Shown here: positions 26,554 to 37,314 of the stretch, one piece after another
Layout: every line of letters begins with the position of its first letter
How positions within the stretch are numbered: position 1 is the first letter of the stretch
From: Oscillospiraceae bacterium
Lineage (GTDB): Bacteria; Bacillota; Clostridia; Oscillospirales; Ruminococcaceae
DNA length: 64,000 nt
Direction of reading: 5' to 3'
Assembly: GCA_017505635.1 (NCBI GenBank)
Contig: JAFVOU010000040.1
Location: 82,617 to 146,616 of the forward strand
The notes under the pieces: generated by a model
Told to the model about the DNA's origin: nothing
The model's database searches: none
The model's input: only the letters and a program-made list of their open reading frames with translations
Translations under genes and position numbers: made by a program

Positions 26554-26581
26554 AACAAGTTTGTGCAGTTCAATATAAATG

Positions 26582-26610
26582 TTTCCATTTTAAATAATAT
26601 GGTATATACT
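26582..26610 (+). promoter_or_regulatory. Promoter of the TIM-barrel gene
   Basis: TTTCCA (26582-26587), 17 bases, TATACT (26605-26610), directly ahead of AAGAGGTG. The -35 box matches consensus at four of six positions. Confidence 0.45.
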
Positions 26611-26630
26611 GTTAAAAAGAGGTGATATTT

Positions 26631-27410
26631 TTGAATATAGGTCTTTCAACAGGGTGTTTTTTTCCTATGGAAACAACACAGGCTGTGGAGAAAGCAGGTA
26701 TGCTTGGTGCAAAATACATCGAGATATTTTTTAATACCCACAGCGAATTAAAGGAAGAATATCTTTATAAACTTAAAGCTATTGCAGACAGATACGGTAT
26801 GCAGATAATATCAATACATCCCTATACGTCGGCTATTGAAAGTTTTATGTTCTTTTCAAAACACGATTACAAGCTGATGGACAGTGTAGAACTTTATGAG
26901 GCATACTTTAAAGCCTGCAATATACTTGGCAGCAAATATGTGGTTATGCACGGATGTCTTATGTCCTACGATTTTCTTGATATGAAAAGGTATTGCCACA
27001 ATCTTAACAAACTGTCACAGAGAGCAAGAGAATACGGTGTCTATATATCTCAGGAGAATGTTTACAATTTTAAATGCGGATATATAAAAAATATTGAAGA
27101 GTTTTTAAAATATGCCGACAAGGATATAAAATTTACTTTTGATATAAAGCAGGCGGTTAAGTCAAGACAAAGTATCTATAAAATTCTGGAACTTACCAAA
27201 GACAGAATAAGCCATGTGCATATAAGCGACTACAAGGGGAGAACCCATAGCCTTGTTCCATTTGACGGAAGCTTTAATTTTGACAGGTTTTTTAAGTTTA
27301 TAAAAGCAAATACGACAGCGGAGGCAGCGTTGATAGAACTTTATTCGCCTGTAATAAAGGATGACAGCCAGCTTACAGACGCATTGCAAAAGCTTGAAAA
27401 ATATATTTAA
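26631..27410 (+). CDS. Sugar phosphate isomerase/epimerase-like TIM-barrel protein
   Basis: A 259-residue protein of the xylose isomerase-like/AP endonuclease 2 superfamily. It opens with GLSTGCFFP and has the order of metal-binding segments expected: Glu in ISQENVYNF, Asp in FTFDIKQA, His in ISHVHISDY and Glu in ALIELYSP. The substrate is unknown; relatives act on inositol, sugar and hydroxypyruvate compounds. AGAGGTGATATT favours the TTG at 26631; an in-frame GTG at 26622 overlaps the ribosome site. Confidence 0.8.
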   Translation: MNIGLSTGCFFPMETTQAVEKAGMLGAKYIEIFFNTHSELKEEYLYKLKAIADRYGMQIISIHPYTSAIESFMFFSKHDYKLMDSVELYEAYFKACNILGSKYVVMHGCLMSYDFLDMKRYCHNLNKLSQRAREYGVYISQENVYNFKCGYIKNIEEFLKYADKDIKFTFDIKQAVKSRQSIYKILELTKDRISHVHISDYKGRTHSLVPFDGSFNFDRFFKFIKANTTAEAALIELYSPVIKDDSQLTDALQKLEKYI

Positions 27411-27415
27411 AACAC

Positions 27416-27444
27416 TTGAATATCCTTTGTAAAAATTATATACT
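27416..27444 (+). promoter_or_regulatory. nrdR promoter
   Basis: TTGAAT (27416-27421), 17 bases, TATACT (27439-27444), 35 bases before the nrdR start. Confidence 0.55.
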
Positions 27445-27478
27445 TTAATATATATTTAACAAATGTGAGGGTTTAGTT

Positions 27479-27943
27479 ATGAAATGTCCATTTTGCGGAA
27501 ATACAGACAGCAAGGTTATAGACTCCAGACCAACTGAAGACAATCAGAGAATACGTCGCCGCAGAGAATGTATGTCCTGCCAGAAACGTTTTACAACCTT
27601 TGAAGTTGTGGAACTTACACCGATTATGGTTATAAAAAAGGATGGTTCCATTCAGGCATTCAACCGTGATAAAATTCTTTCCGGTATGATTAAATCCTGC
27701 GAAAAACGCCCTGTGTCCATACAGGACCTGGAAAAAGCAGTGGACAATATCGAATACAGACTGGTAAACAGCCTTAAAACAGAAGTTTCTTCAATTGAAA
27801 TTGGTGAAATGGTTATGGAAGAGCTTAAAAAACTGGATGAGGTTGCATATGTGCGTTTTGCATCTGTTTACCGTCAGTTCAGCGATATCAACACTTTCTT
27901 TGAAGAGCTCAGCGAACTGCTCAAAAAGAAAACAGACAATTAA
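27479..27943 (+). CDS. nrdR: Transcriptional repressor NrdR
   Basis: A 154-residue regulator of ribonucleotide reductase genes. The N-terminal zinc ribbon has CPFCG (3-7) and CMSCQKRF, with the RRRREC segment between, followed by an ATP-cone (about 46-136) that senses ATP/dATP. The length is standard. It stands alone; no nrd genes are in the window. Confidence 0.96.
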   Translation: MKCPFCGNTDSKVIDSRPTEDNQRIRRRRECMSCQKRFTTFEVVELTPIMVIKKDGSIQAFNRDKILSGMIKSCEKRPVSIQDLEKAVDNIEYRLVNSLKTEVSSIEIGEMVMEELKKLDEVAYVRFASVYRQFSDINTFFEELSELLKKKTDN

Positions 27944-27947
27944 AACC

Positions 27948-27981
27948 AAGGCTTACGCTTTTGCAGCGTAAGCCTTTTTAA
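27948..27981. terminator. Bidirectional terminator
   Basis: A perfect 12-pair stem, AAGGCTTACGCT (27948-27959) with AGCGTAAGCCTT (27965-27976), has a 5-base loop and T runs on both strands. It serves nrdR and the convergent DUF4363 gene, whose stop lies within it. Confidence 0.9.
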
Positions 27982-28328
27982 ATTGTAAAATTATTCAGCT
28001 TCTCTATATGTTCCAGCGCAGATTTTAAATTGTATGCACTGCTGAATATTTCCTGACTGTCACCAAATTTTACAGCGGTTTCAAGTTTTATTATTATATC
28101 GTCAAGTTCTTCTGCATGGTCTCGGTTTATTATAACACCGAGAATCTTTTTTTTGCTGTCATAAACATCTTTTATCTGGCTGATATTTATATCGGTATCA
28201 TCATTATATAAAGATACCGGCAGTTCGTTTTTTATTTTGCTGCTGAAATCTTCAACATACATCATTGTAAATATACTGTAAACAAAAACTAAAACAACAC
28301 ATATGGCAGAAATTATTGTGTTTTTCAT
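27978..28328 (-). CDS. DUF4363-type membrane-anchored protein
   Basis: A 116-residue protein with an N-terminal helix (about 4-26) and a helical exported or cytoplasmic domain rich in Asp/Glu and Leu, fitting DUF4363. AAGGAGG of its ribosome site lies within the last codons of the DUF421 gene, with which it overlaps in regulation. This pair recurs in spore formers, often near spoVA or germination genes, as here. Function unknown. Confidence 0.7.
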   Translation of the reverse strand: MKNTIISAICVVLVFVYSIFTMMYVEDFSSKIKNELPVSLYNDDTDINISQIKDVYDSKKKILGVIINRDHAEELDDIIIKLETAVKFGDSQEIFSSAYNLKSALEHIEKLNNFTI

Positions 28329-28330
28329 AC

Positions 28331-28984
28331 CTATACAACCTCCTTGACAGTGATATTGTATTTTTGTGCGCCGTCCATTGTCATAAGAAGAATATTGTCT
28401 GTAACAATATTTTTCTTTTTTAGTATTGCATAAATCATTTCATTGGTTACATTAAGGGTATTGATATTTCTGTATATAATTTTTCCATCAATAATAACCG
28501 GCAAAGCAGGTATTGTGTTTTTTTCTATATTGGTGTTTGCGTTGGGGTCTTTGTAAATGTTTACAGCTCCGTTGGTTTCAACAATTGCAAGGCAGGCTTC
28601 TTCCAGGTAAAAAATATCCTTGCTTCTAAGCGCTTCCAACACGTCATCAACCGAAAAACGCAGATTTTTCATAGTATGCTGATTTATAACACCATTCTGT
28701 ATAAGTATCATTGATTGACCTTGCGTAATTTTTGAAAAATTTTTGCTTTTTCGGGATATCACAGCCGAAAACACCTCCAGGCTCATTATTATAATTATTG
28801 CAGAAATGGAATATGCCAATGGCAGATGAGGTTCCTCAATAACAACTGAAGTAAGATTGGAAATCATAATTGTGGAAACCAGGTCGCTAGGCTGGAATTC
28901 GCCAAGATTCTTTTTGCCCATTATGCGCATTACAAATATTATAATCACATACATTATTATTGTTCTTAATACAACTGAAAACAT
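28331..28984 (-). CDS. DUF421 (YetF-like) membrane protein
   Basis: A 217-residue protein with three N-terminal helices (about 5-80) and the YetF/DUF421 cytoplasmic domain with GKKNLGEFQPSDLVSTIMISN near the start, and LRSKDIFYLEEACLAIVETNG. GGGGTGATTTT precedes the ATG. It is divergent from the germination operon. YetF-type proteins have been linked to spore germination in Bacillus; the role here is inferred from context. Confidence 0.85.
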   Translation of the reverse strand: MFSVVLRTIIMYVIIIFVMRIMGKKNLGEFQPSDLVSTIMISNLTSVVIEEPHLPLAYSISAIIIIMSLEVFSAVISRKSKNFSKITQGQSMILIQNGVINQHTMKNLRFSVDDVLEALRSKDIFYLEEACLAIVETNGAVNIYKDPNANTNIEKNTIPALPVIIDGKIIYRNINTLNVTNEMIYAILKKKNIVTDNILLMTMDGAQKYNITVKEVV

Positions 28985-28987
28985 AAA

Positions 28988-29056
28988 ATCACCCCGATAT
29001 TATTATTACAAAATGGTTAGAAAATAATCACAGTGATAATAATATTACCGGGGTGA
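28988..29056. promoter_or_regulatory. Divergent control region with imperfect inverted repeat
   Basis: ATCACCCCG followed by an AT run (28988-29006) is repeated in inverted form at about 29036-29056 with a 2-base gap. It contains the ribosome sites of both divergent genes, so part of the symmetry is the shared GGGGTGAT. No clear promoter of any one sigma factor could be assigned. Confidence 0.4.
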
Positions 29057-29063
29057 TATTGTT

Positions 29064-30473
29064 TTGGATAAAAAAATATATACTCAGCTTGATAAAAATT
29101 CAGCTGAAATAAAAAGTTTTTTCGGACAGTCAGCGGATTATTTTGAAAAAGAGTTGTTGATACTTGGGCACAGGGCAATGCTTATAATGTGCGAGGATTT
29201 AACAAATATAACAAACCTGTGGCAGGTAAATTTAAAACCGCTCAACAATCTCAAAGCGGAATTTACACCGCAGCAGGTATTTGATTATATATCAAAGCAT
29301 ACGACCATACCATTCAACAGTCAGCCGGCAGAGACTTTTGAAAAAGTTCTGTTTTTTCTTACAGCAGGTTTCAGCATTATACTTATAGATGGTATAGACA
29401 AAGCTTTGGTAGCGCCTGCACAGGGATATCCTGCAAGAAGTGTTTCTGCCCCTGAAGCAGAAGGAAGCTTAAGGGGAACAAGAGAAAGCTTTTGTGATAC
29501 AGGCCGTAAAAATATGGCTCTGATACGCAGAAGAATAAGAAGCAAAGGCCTTGTCATAGAAACAATGCAGCTTGGGGAAGCCACCAAAACTGAAATAACG
29601 CTGTATTATCATACCGGGTTTTGTGATATGGAAATGGTTAAAAAGGTAAAAGACCGGCTTAATTCAATAAATATCCCGATAATAACAGAGAGCGGTTTTC
29701 TTGCACCATTTATAGATACAACAAAAGGTTCACTGTTCAGTGCGGTTTCATATACGGAAAAGCCAGATGTTCTGTCTGCAAAAATATGTGAGGGGAAAAT
29801 AGGCATTATGGCAGATGGATGCCCGTTTGCGCTTATCTATCCTTTTACGTTTGCAGAACATTTTTATACAAGCGATGATTATTCACAAAGACCATATTTC
29901 GTTTCTTTTATCAAACTGATGCGGTATATTGCTTTTGCCATATCTGTTATGCTTCCGGGGTTATATATAACCCTTGCAAATTTTGCGCCTGACAATCTTC
30001 CGCAGAAGCTTATACACTTTATATTTTCATCAAAAAATTCCACACCGCTGCCGCTTTTTGCAGAGGCTGTTATTATTGTGATTATATTTGAAATAATAAA
30101 GGAAGCGGGGCTGAGACTGCCCAAAGCAATTGGTCATACAGTATCATTTGTTGCAGCACTGATAATAGGGGATGCGGCTATAAAAGCAGGTCTTATCGGG
30201 GCGGCAATTCTGATAGTGTGTGCGGTAAGCACAATAATGGCATTTGTAGTGCCGTCTTTTTATGAACCGATTATAGCATTGAGAGTTCTCTTTCTGCTTG
30301 CATCAGGAATATTCGGAGGAACAGGGTTTGCTTTTTCAGCTGTATTTCTGGTGCTGAATATTGCAATGGTAGATACCGATAAATGGCAGTATACACCATA
30401 TATTACTGTTTACAACATAAAGAGGCTTAAAGATATATTTTTAAAATCCAGCTGGAGAACACTGAATAAATAA
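29064..30473 (+). CDS. GerA/SpoVAF-family spore germination protein
   Basis: A 469-residue protein of the GerABKA family. The soluble N-terminal half contains the family block APEAEGSLRGTRESFCDTG followed by NMALIRRRI, and the C-terminal half has about five helices (from 290 on). It is the A subunit of a nutrient germinant receptor in the spore inner membrane or a SpoVAF-type relative. GGGGTG precedes the TTG start. The next gene begins 1 base after its stop, and a C-like gene follows. Confidence 0.88.
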   Translation: MDKKIYTQLDKNSAEIKSFFGQSADYFEKELLILGHRAMLIMCEDLTNITNLWQVNLKPLNNLKAEFTPQQVFDYISKHTTIPFNSQPAETFEKVLFFLTAGFSIILIDGIDKALVAPAQGYPARSVSAPEAEGSLRGTRESFCDTGRKNMALIRRRIRSKGLVIETMQLGEATKTEITLYYHTGFCDMEMVKKVKDRLNSINIPIITESGFLAPFIDTTKGSLFSAVSYTEKPDVLSAKICEGKIGIMADGCPFALIYPFTFAEHFYTSDDYSQRPYFVSFIKLMRYIAFAISVMLPGLYITLANFAPDNLPQKLIHFIFSSKNSTPLPLFAEAVIIVIIFEIIKEAGLRLPKAIGHTVSFVAALIIGDAAIKAGLIGAAILIVCAVSTIMAFVVPSFYEPIIALRVLFLLASGIFGGTGFAFSAVFLVLNIAMVDTDKWQYTPYITVYNIKRLKDIFLKSSWRTLNK

Positions 30474-30474
30474 T

Positions 30475-31278
30475 ATGACAAAAAAATATAATCAGAGCAT
30501 AACTATACTTGCGTTCTGCAGTGCGCTTATAGATTTTTTGGTTACAGTACCCCCGGAAATGATATATCCGCGAGACAGAATCATTCACATACTGATTTCT
30601 GCAGTGGGATTTATGTTTATTGCATATCTGACTGATAAAATCAATTTTTACAATAAATTTTTCAGAATTACTGCTTTTTTGCTTATATCGGTTAAAATCA
30701 TATTTATGGTATACAGATATTCGGAATATACCAGAATGTTATACGGAAACAGCACCTGGGAAATTATATTTTTTACTGCGGCTGTTTTTGTTATGGTACA
30801 GAGAATAAATGATAACAGTATAGGACAGGTTGGAAGTTTTTATATATTTGCTAATGTACTGCTTTTTATTCTGCTGATTGTATCAGCACACAGAATGAAA
30901 GCGATAAATATATATTCATTGAACAATACATTTGAATTTTCGGCAGGAAAACTGTTTTGGTTTTTTGATGTATTTACAATTTCGGTGATGACAGAAAACA
31001 CAAAGGCAAAGAAAAGCAGCCAGAAGCAGTATATTGCCCTTTCAACAGCTGTATTTATGATAATAACTGTTATACAGGGGCTTAATATAAAAGGAAATTT
31101 ACTGTACAGCTTATCACCTTTACAGTCGTTGATGCAGATTTTTTCGGGAACTACAGTTAAAAGGTATGATTATATATTTAATCTGTTTTTTACATTTGAC
31201 TATCTGGGTGCAATAATTATGTATTCTGCGGCATTAAAGAAAATTTATGGTTTGGAGGGTAACGTTGAAAAAAGTTAA
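30475..31278 (+). CDS. Short GerB-like membrane protein
   Basis: A 267-residue protein with about eight hydrophobic helices. It sits where the GerB (amino-acid-permease-like) subunit belongs, and the late segment LSPLQSLMQIFSGTTVKRYD resembles the P-x2-x-R-x2-x3-E-R-x-D region of GerB proteins. True GerB proteins have about 365 residues and 10 helices, so this one is shorter and very divergent. No ribosome site is clear at the start; translation may be coupled to the A gene. Confidence 0.6.
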   Translation: MTKKYNQSITILAFCSALIDFLVTVPPEMIYPRDRIIHILISAVGFMFIAYLTDKINFYNKFFRITAFLLISVKIIFMVYRYSEYTRMLYGNSTWEIIFFTAAVFVMVQRINDNSIGQVGSFYIFANVLLFILLIVSAHRMKAINIYSLNNTFEFSAGKLFWFFDVFTISVMTENTKAKKSSQKQYIALSTAVFMIITVIQGLNIKGNLLYSLSPLQSLMQIFSGTTVKRYDYIFNLFFTFDYLGAIIMYSAALKKIYGLEGNVEKS

Positions 31279-32122
31279 ACTGATAACAGTTGCGGTGGTT
31301 TGTCTGCTTTTTACAGGATGCAAGGAATACGGTGAAAAAAGAATTGTAAACTTTGTCACAGCGGACAGTGATAAAATAGCGGTTTATTATTATGATTTTT
31401 CCAAAGAAGAACCAGGATACATCAGGGAAGAAAAAGAAAACAAAGGAATAAAAGATACTCTGGTGCAGATATTGTCAGAGGAAGATTATAACCTGAAATT
31501 ATGCAAATATGCCGTTGTAAGCAAGGATATAACAGGTGATAGTATAAACGAGTTGTTTTTCGGACTTACCGACTGCAGATTTGCGCCGGATATAATTATT
31601 CTTGAGGGAGAAACAAATCTTGATCCTGAAGAGTATGAAAAAGCAGACAGATATGCATATCCGTTATATAATTACAAAGTTAAGGAAACATTGGTAACCG
31701 GAACTGTAGAAAAGCTGAACGGTAATGAAAAAAATATAATTATAGCCGGCAAGCTGTATAAACAGCTGGATGGTCGGCAAAGTTTTGTGTTTGATATTCT
31801 TAACAGAACAAAAAAACAGGGGATATATGTTTTTGAAAACAAAGGCGAAATTCTTTCGGCAGAATTGGAGGCAATAAACTGTTATCAGTTTATAAAAAAT
31901 AATGCTCTTAATATAAATATCACAGCGGTTATGAAAAGTTACAAAGGAATGCCATCAGAAAAACAGTATAAAAAAACAGTTGAAGTGCTGCTTGAAAAGG
32001 ATATATGCAAAAATATAGAGGATTTGATTTCTGATGAACAGATAACGGAAAATTTTGATTTGCTGTGGAAGGTAAAAAATGTTGATTATGATAAAATAAC
32101 AATCAATGTAAACATTCTGTAG
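31265..32122 (+). CDS. GerC-like germination lipoprotein
   Basis: A 285-residue protein with a lipoprotein signal ending LLFTGC and Cys near residue 19. The sequence C-K-E-Y-G-E-K-R-I replaces the usual GCWDRREI of GerC, and FAPDIIILEG and a C-terminal FDLLWKVKN tail fit the family layout loosely. GGAGGGTAAC favours the TTG at 31265, inside the end of the previous gene. With the two upstream genes it forms an A-B-C germinant receptor-like operon. Confidence 0.65.
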   Translation: MKKVKLITVAVVCLLFTGCKEYGEKRIVNFVTADSDKIAVYYYDFSKEEPGYIREEKENKGIKDTLVQILSEEDYNLKLCKYAVVSKDITGDSINELFFGLTDCRFAPDIIILEGETNLDPEEYEKADRYAYPLYNYKVKETLVTGTVEKLNGNEKNIIIAGKLYKQLDGRQSFVFDILNRTKKQGIYVFENKGEILSAELEAINCYQFIKNNALNINITAVMKSYKGMPSEKQYKKTVEVLLEKDICKNIEDLISDEQITENFDLLWKVKNVDYDKITINVNIL

Positions 32123-32153
32123 TCTGTAACTGTACGGTATATTTGAGCATAAT

Positions 32154-32193
32154 AAAAGGGATAACCTGGTTGCACAGGTTATCCCTTGTTTTT
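32154..32193. terminator. Bidirectional terminator
   Basis: AAGGGATAACCTG pairs with CAGGTTATCCCTT around a short loop, with T runs on both strands. It ends the germination operon and the convergent J-domain operon. Confidence 0.88.
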
Positions 32194-32204
32194 AATATAG
32201 ATAT

Positions 32205-32954
32205 TTAGCAGAAACAGAAGAAACATGGATTGCCGCAAAGCATCTGCGAAAGTGCCATACTGCAGCAAAGACTGCCCATACCGCCAAACCCGCGCTGGTA
32301 GGCTGTGGCGTTTCTCTGATATGTCTGAGATGAGCGGTTAAAGTGCTGATATGCCTGACGATATGTCTGATTTGCGGGGTCAAGATTAACTGCCATCTGA
32401 ATATGGTCAACTGACTGAACAGTATTGCCAAGGCCGTGGTGTGCCAGAGCGCTGAGATAATACCATCTTGCGTCACGGCTTTCTTTTGACAGATAGTTAA
32501 GAGTGTTAATGGCATCCTGATAACGCTTGTTGTTGATTTCCAGGACAGCACGCTGAATGTTGTATCCGTCGGTTGATTCTACTTTTGGATTTAAGAAATC
32601 TGTATTTGCGTAACCGCCAAAGAAATCATCAAAATCCACATTTGTATATGTCCACCCTCCGAAAGGTCCGCCCCATGTGTATGTGCGGTAAGTGCGGCCT
32701 TGCTGACCGCCATAAGTGTTATATCCGCCCTGATTGTATCCGCCGTAGCTTGCGGTCTGCTGTCTGCGGTATTTTTCAGGGTTCATCAGCATATCATAGG
32801 CTTCGTTTATTTCGTTCATTTTCTGCGCAGCAGTTTCATCACCCGGATTTAAGTCAGGGTGATATTTTTTTGCCAGCTGGCGATATGCTTTTTTTATTTC
32901 ATCCTGCGTTGCATTTTCAGACACTCCAAGAACCTTGTGGGGGTCAGCAATCAT
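32205..32954 (-). CDS. J-domain protein with Cys-rich hydrophobic C-terminus
   Basis: A 249-residue DnaJ-type co-chaperone. The J domain (about 5-65) has the HPD motif in [12 protein letters not shown] Gly/Tyr-rich linker (about 70-105) is followed by a helical TPR-like region (about 130-215). The final 22 residues are unusual, with six Cys in [20 protein letters not shown], which suggests lipid or metal attachment, or membrane association. It lacks the DnaJ zinc-finger and CTD, so it is not DnaJ itself. It overlaps the DUF5685 gene as ATGA. Confidence 0.85.
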   Translation of the reverse strand: MIADPHKVLGVSENATQDEIKKAYRQLAKKYHPDLNPGDETAAQKMNEINEAYDMLMNPEKYRRQQTASYGGYNQGGYNTYGGQQGRTYRTYTWGGPFGGWTYTNVDFDDFFGGYANTDFLNPKVESTDGYNIQRAVLEINNKRYQDAINTLNYLSKESRDARWYYLSALAHHGLGNTVQSVDHIQMAVNLDPANQTYRQAYQHFNRSSQTYQRNATAYQRGFGGMGSLCCSMALSQMLCGNPCFFCFC

Positions 32955-33769
32955 TTATTATTCTCCTCTTTAATTTGGCGGTTATATTTTGTCCATATAC
33001 CCGAATAAATTATATTTTTCAACAAATTTTCATCCTGTACAACCGGAAGCTTTTCAAAGCAGTCCGAAGCTTCCCCAAGCAGAAGCTGCAGCCTTTCCGA
33101 AAAGTCTTCAGGCTTTGAAATAAGGTTTATCAGCGGGTTGTAACTTCCGCTCTTCATATCTTTTTCAAGGTCAGTACAGGCATCGGCAAGATAAATATAT
33201 CTGCCAAGACCATATCCGAGCTTTTTAAGATAATCAGCCCAGAAATCTTCCCTGTATACAAACAATGCCTCCATAAGTCTGCCAAAACAGTTTGCGGCAG
33301 CATCGGCAGAATTATCGTTTTTGATTTCTATTTCACTTAAAGCGGAAAGTTCGCGTTCGATGGCACTGCATTGTACAGGCCAGTTTATTTTAACTTTTTT
33401 GTAAGCATTTGACAATAGGGCAGAGTATCCTTTTGCAATTATTTTTTTGTCGTCATACCAGTCATCTATGCATTTATAATAGACAAGCGCTATTGTCATA
33501 TCAGCGGCATAGTCAATGTATTTGTTGCTTACATAAGAATGTTCCCTGAACGGATGAACAACACATCTTGAGGTGTTATGTGTTTCTTCAGGTTCATACA
33601 GGGAAGATAAAAGCAATGCAAGAAAGGTCATATCATAGGTAAGTCCCATACGGGCGGTAAAACCGTGACGCTGGCCAAGGGTGTGACAAAGGCCGCAGTA
33701 AACAGCCTTATACCTGTCTTTTTCTGCCTGAGTCAAATGTTCAATATCTGCCTGAACATATCCGAACAT
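32951..33769 (-). CDS. DUF5685-type protein
   Basis: A 272-residue mainly helical soluble protein. It opens [20 protein letters not shown] and has the C-G-L-C pair in [11 protein letters not shown], a run of Asp residues (DDWYDDKK) and [19 protein letters not shown], an order I associate with DUF5685. AGAAGG precedes the ATG. Translational coupling with the J-domain gene suggests a client or partner relationship. No enzyme activity can be assigned. Confidence 0.7.
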   Translation of the reverse strand: MFGYVQADIEHLTQAEKDRYKAVYCGLCHTLGQRHGFTARMGLTYDMTFLALLLSSLYEPEETHNTSRCVVHPFREHSYVSNKYIDYAADMTIALVYYKCIDDWYDDKKIIAKGYSALLSNAYKKVKINWPVQCSAIERELSALSEIEIKNDNSADAAANCFGRLMEALFVYREDFWADYLKKLGYGLGRYIYLADACTDLEKDMKSGSYNPLINLISKPEDFSERLQLLLGEASDCFEKLPVVQDENLLKNIIYSGIWTKYNRQIKEENNK

Positions 33770-33781
33770 AAAATACCTTCT

Positions 33782-34198
33782 TTAAGTTTTTTTGATAAAA
33801 TCAGTTTTGCATTTAGGGCAGGTGATTTCTATTTTACCTCTGCCTTTAGGAACTCTTACAACTGTTCTGCATTTAGGGCATTTAAAAAATTTGTGAGTTT
33901 TTCTTTCGTTCCACATTCTCTTCTGCAGTGCAAATTTACTGTCAAATTTGCGTTTGTAAAACAGAAATGTGTCAAGTTCTTTGCGGCGTGCTGTAAAGTT
34001 TTTTGAGTAGATGCGGAAAATATTGTAAAACAGCATTATAACAGCAAGTGTGTAAAAGATACGTACACGGCTGATGAGAGAAACAGCCCACAGACCAAGG
34101 CCGCCAAAAAGCAAAAATCTGGAAAATTCATCGTTGCCGTATTTTCCATAGGATAATCTGTACATAGTATTGCGGAGTTTTTGCAAAAAGCTGTTCAT
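33782..34198 (-). CDS. Membrane protein with C-terminal zinc ribbon
   Basis: A 138-residue protein. A basic N-terminus is followed by two hydrophobic segments (about 25-60) and a C-terminal four-Cys ribbon: CPKCRTVVRVP and CPKCKTDF. GAGGT 9 bases upstream supports the ATG at 34198; an in-frame TTG at 34222 is less likely. It heads the operon with the DUF5685 and J-domain genes and is divergent from yunB. Confidence 0.75.
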   Translation of the reverse strand: MNSFLQKLRNTMYRLSYGKYGNDEFSRFLLFGGLGLWAVSLISRVRIFYTLAVIMLFYNIFRIYSKNFTARRKELDTFLFYKRKFDSKFALQKRMWNERKTHKFFKCPKCRTVVRVPKGRGKIEITCPKCKTDFIKKT

Positions 34199-34269
34199 TT
34201 TAGGTTTACCTCGATATATCAATAGTGTTCACTGTTATGTAATCTGTGAATAGAATAAAATAACAGTAA

Positions 34270-34298
34270 ATAAATGTCAAATACATTTAACATATTCT
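34270..34298 (+). promoter_or_regulatory. Possible sigma-E-type promoter of yunB
   Basis: ATAAAT (34270-34275), 15 bases, CATATTCT (34291-34298), similar to the mother-cell sigma-E pattern (ATA-type -35; CATA-x3-T -10). It is 24 bases before the yunB start, whose Bacillus orthologue is sigma-E dependent. Confidence 0.45.
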
Positions 34299-34322
34299 GT
34301 GTGAAAAAGCAGGGGTGAATTT

Positions 34323-34964
34323 GTGAAAAAACTGAGAAAAAAGAAGCATATAAAAGCAAAGTTGTTATTTGCGGTATTTGTACTGATTGCTGCAAGTATA
34401 TACATAGATATATGTCTGCGGCCTGTTGTTATAACTGTGGCACAGTATCGCGTGCAAAGTCTTATAAGCAAGGCGGTAAATAATGCAATAATAACAGTTA
34501 TGGACGAAACAAGCTACAGCTATACAGACCTTGTAGATATAGTGAAAAACGATAGTCAGGAAATTTTATCAATCAATTACAACAGTCTTAACATAAACAA
34601 ATTGCGGTCCGAACTTGTAAAAACAACAATTGAAGAAACACAGAAACTGCCGGTGACCAATCTGTATATTCCAATCGGCAATATAACCAGTATTGATATA
34701 CTTCAGAATAAAGGTCCAAAACTGAAATTTACCATAACACCGTCATCTTATGTGGAAGCGGATGTGGAAAGTGTTTTTCAGAACACGGGGATAAATCAGA
34801 TAAACCATCAGATATTTATAACATTAAAGGTGACTGCAAATGCGCTTATACCAAACTATTCCACCAGTGTATATTCGGAAAATAAAGTGTGTGTGGCCGA
34901 AACTGTTATAATCGGAAAAGTGCCCGATACTATAGGAGACGGAATTTTGTATTCTGATAATTAG
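34323..34964 (+). CDS. yunB: Sporulation protein YunB
   Basis: A 213-residue protein with an N-terminal helix (about 12-32) and an extracytoplasmic domain with the family blocks AVNNAI, the SINYNSLNINKLRSEL region, LYIPIGNITSIDIL and the final ETVIIGKVPDTIGD. YunB is a mother-cell protein needed for full spore formation in Bacillus. GGGGTGAATTT precedes the GTG start. Confidence 0.9.
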   Translation: MKKLRKKKHIKAKLLFAVFVLIAASIYIDICLRPVVITVAQYRVQSLISKAVNNAIITVMDETSYSYTDLVDIVKNDSQEILSINYNSLNINKLRSELVKTTIEETQKLPVTNLYIPIGNITSIDILQNKGPKLKFTITPSSYVEADVESVFQNTGINQINHQIFITLKVTANALIPNYSTSVYSENKVCVAETVIIGKVPDTIGDGILYSDN

Positions 34965-37019
<2,055 letters not shown>

Positions 37020-37034
37020 TAAAGGGAGTTTATT

Positions 37035-37304
37035 ATGAAAATAGATATCAGACATATTGCAAAACTTTCCAAGCTTTCAATCCCTGAAGATCAGATTGAA
37101 AGATTTGAAGAAGAAATGCAGGCTATCCTTTCCATGGTAGAACATCTGCCGGAAATTGAAGGTTCTGCAGTTGTAGTTGACACAACAAACACAATGGAAC
37201 TCAGAGCAGATGAAGTTATTCCGTCTGCATCCCGTGAAGATATGCTTATGAATGCACCGCAGGTTGCTGCAGGCTGTATTGTAATGCCTAAAGTAGTAGA
37301 ATAG
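37035..37304 (+). CDS. gatC: Glu/Asp-tRNA amidotransferase subunit C
   Basis: An 89-residue GatC, the small scaffold subunit of GatCAB. It has the typical start HIAKLSKLSIPEDQIERFEE and the late LRADEV segment. AAGGGAG precedes the ATG. It heads gatC-gatA-gatB with short gaps. GatCAB converts Glu-tRNA-Gln and/or Asp-tRNA-Asn to the amide. Confidence 0.94.
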   Translation: MKIDIRHIAKLSKLSIPEDQIERFEEEMQAILSMVEHLPEIEGSAVVVDTTNTMELRADEVIPSASREDMLMNAPQVAAGCIVMPKVVE

Positions 37305-37314
37305 GAGATTGAAA

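Noticed and set aside
28988..29056. Inverted repeat as a transposon end or attachment site
   Set aside because: Its conserved arms are the ribosome sites of two divergent genes plus AT-rich sequence; no transposase or integrase is near.
32192..32551. 119-residue minus-strand frame in the J-domain gene
   Set aside because: It is out of frame within the J-domain gene and begins mid-gene without a ribosome site.
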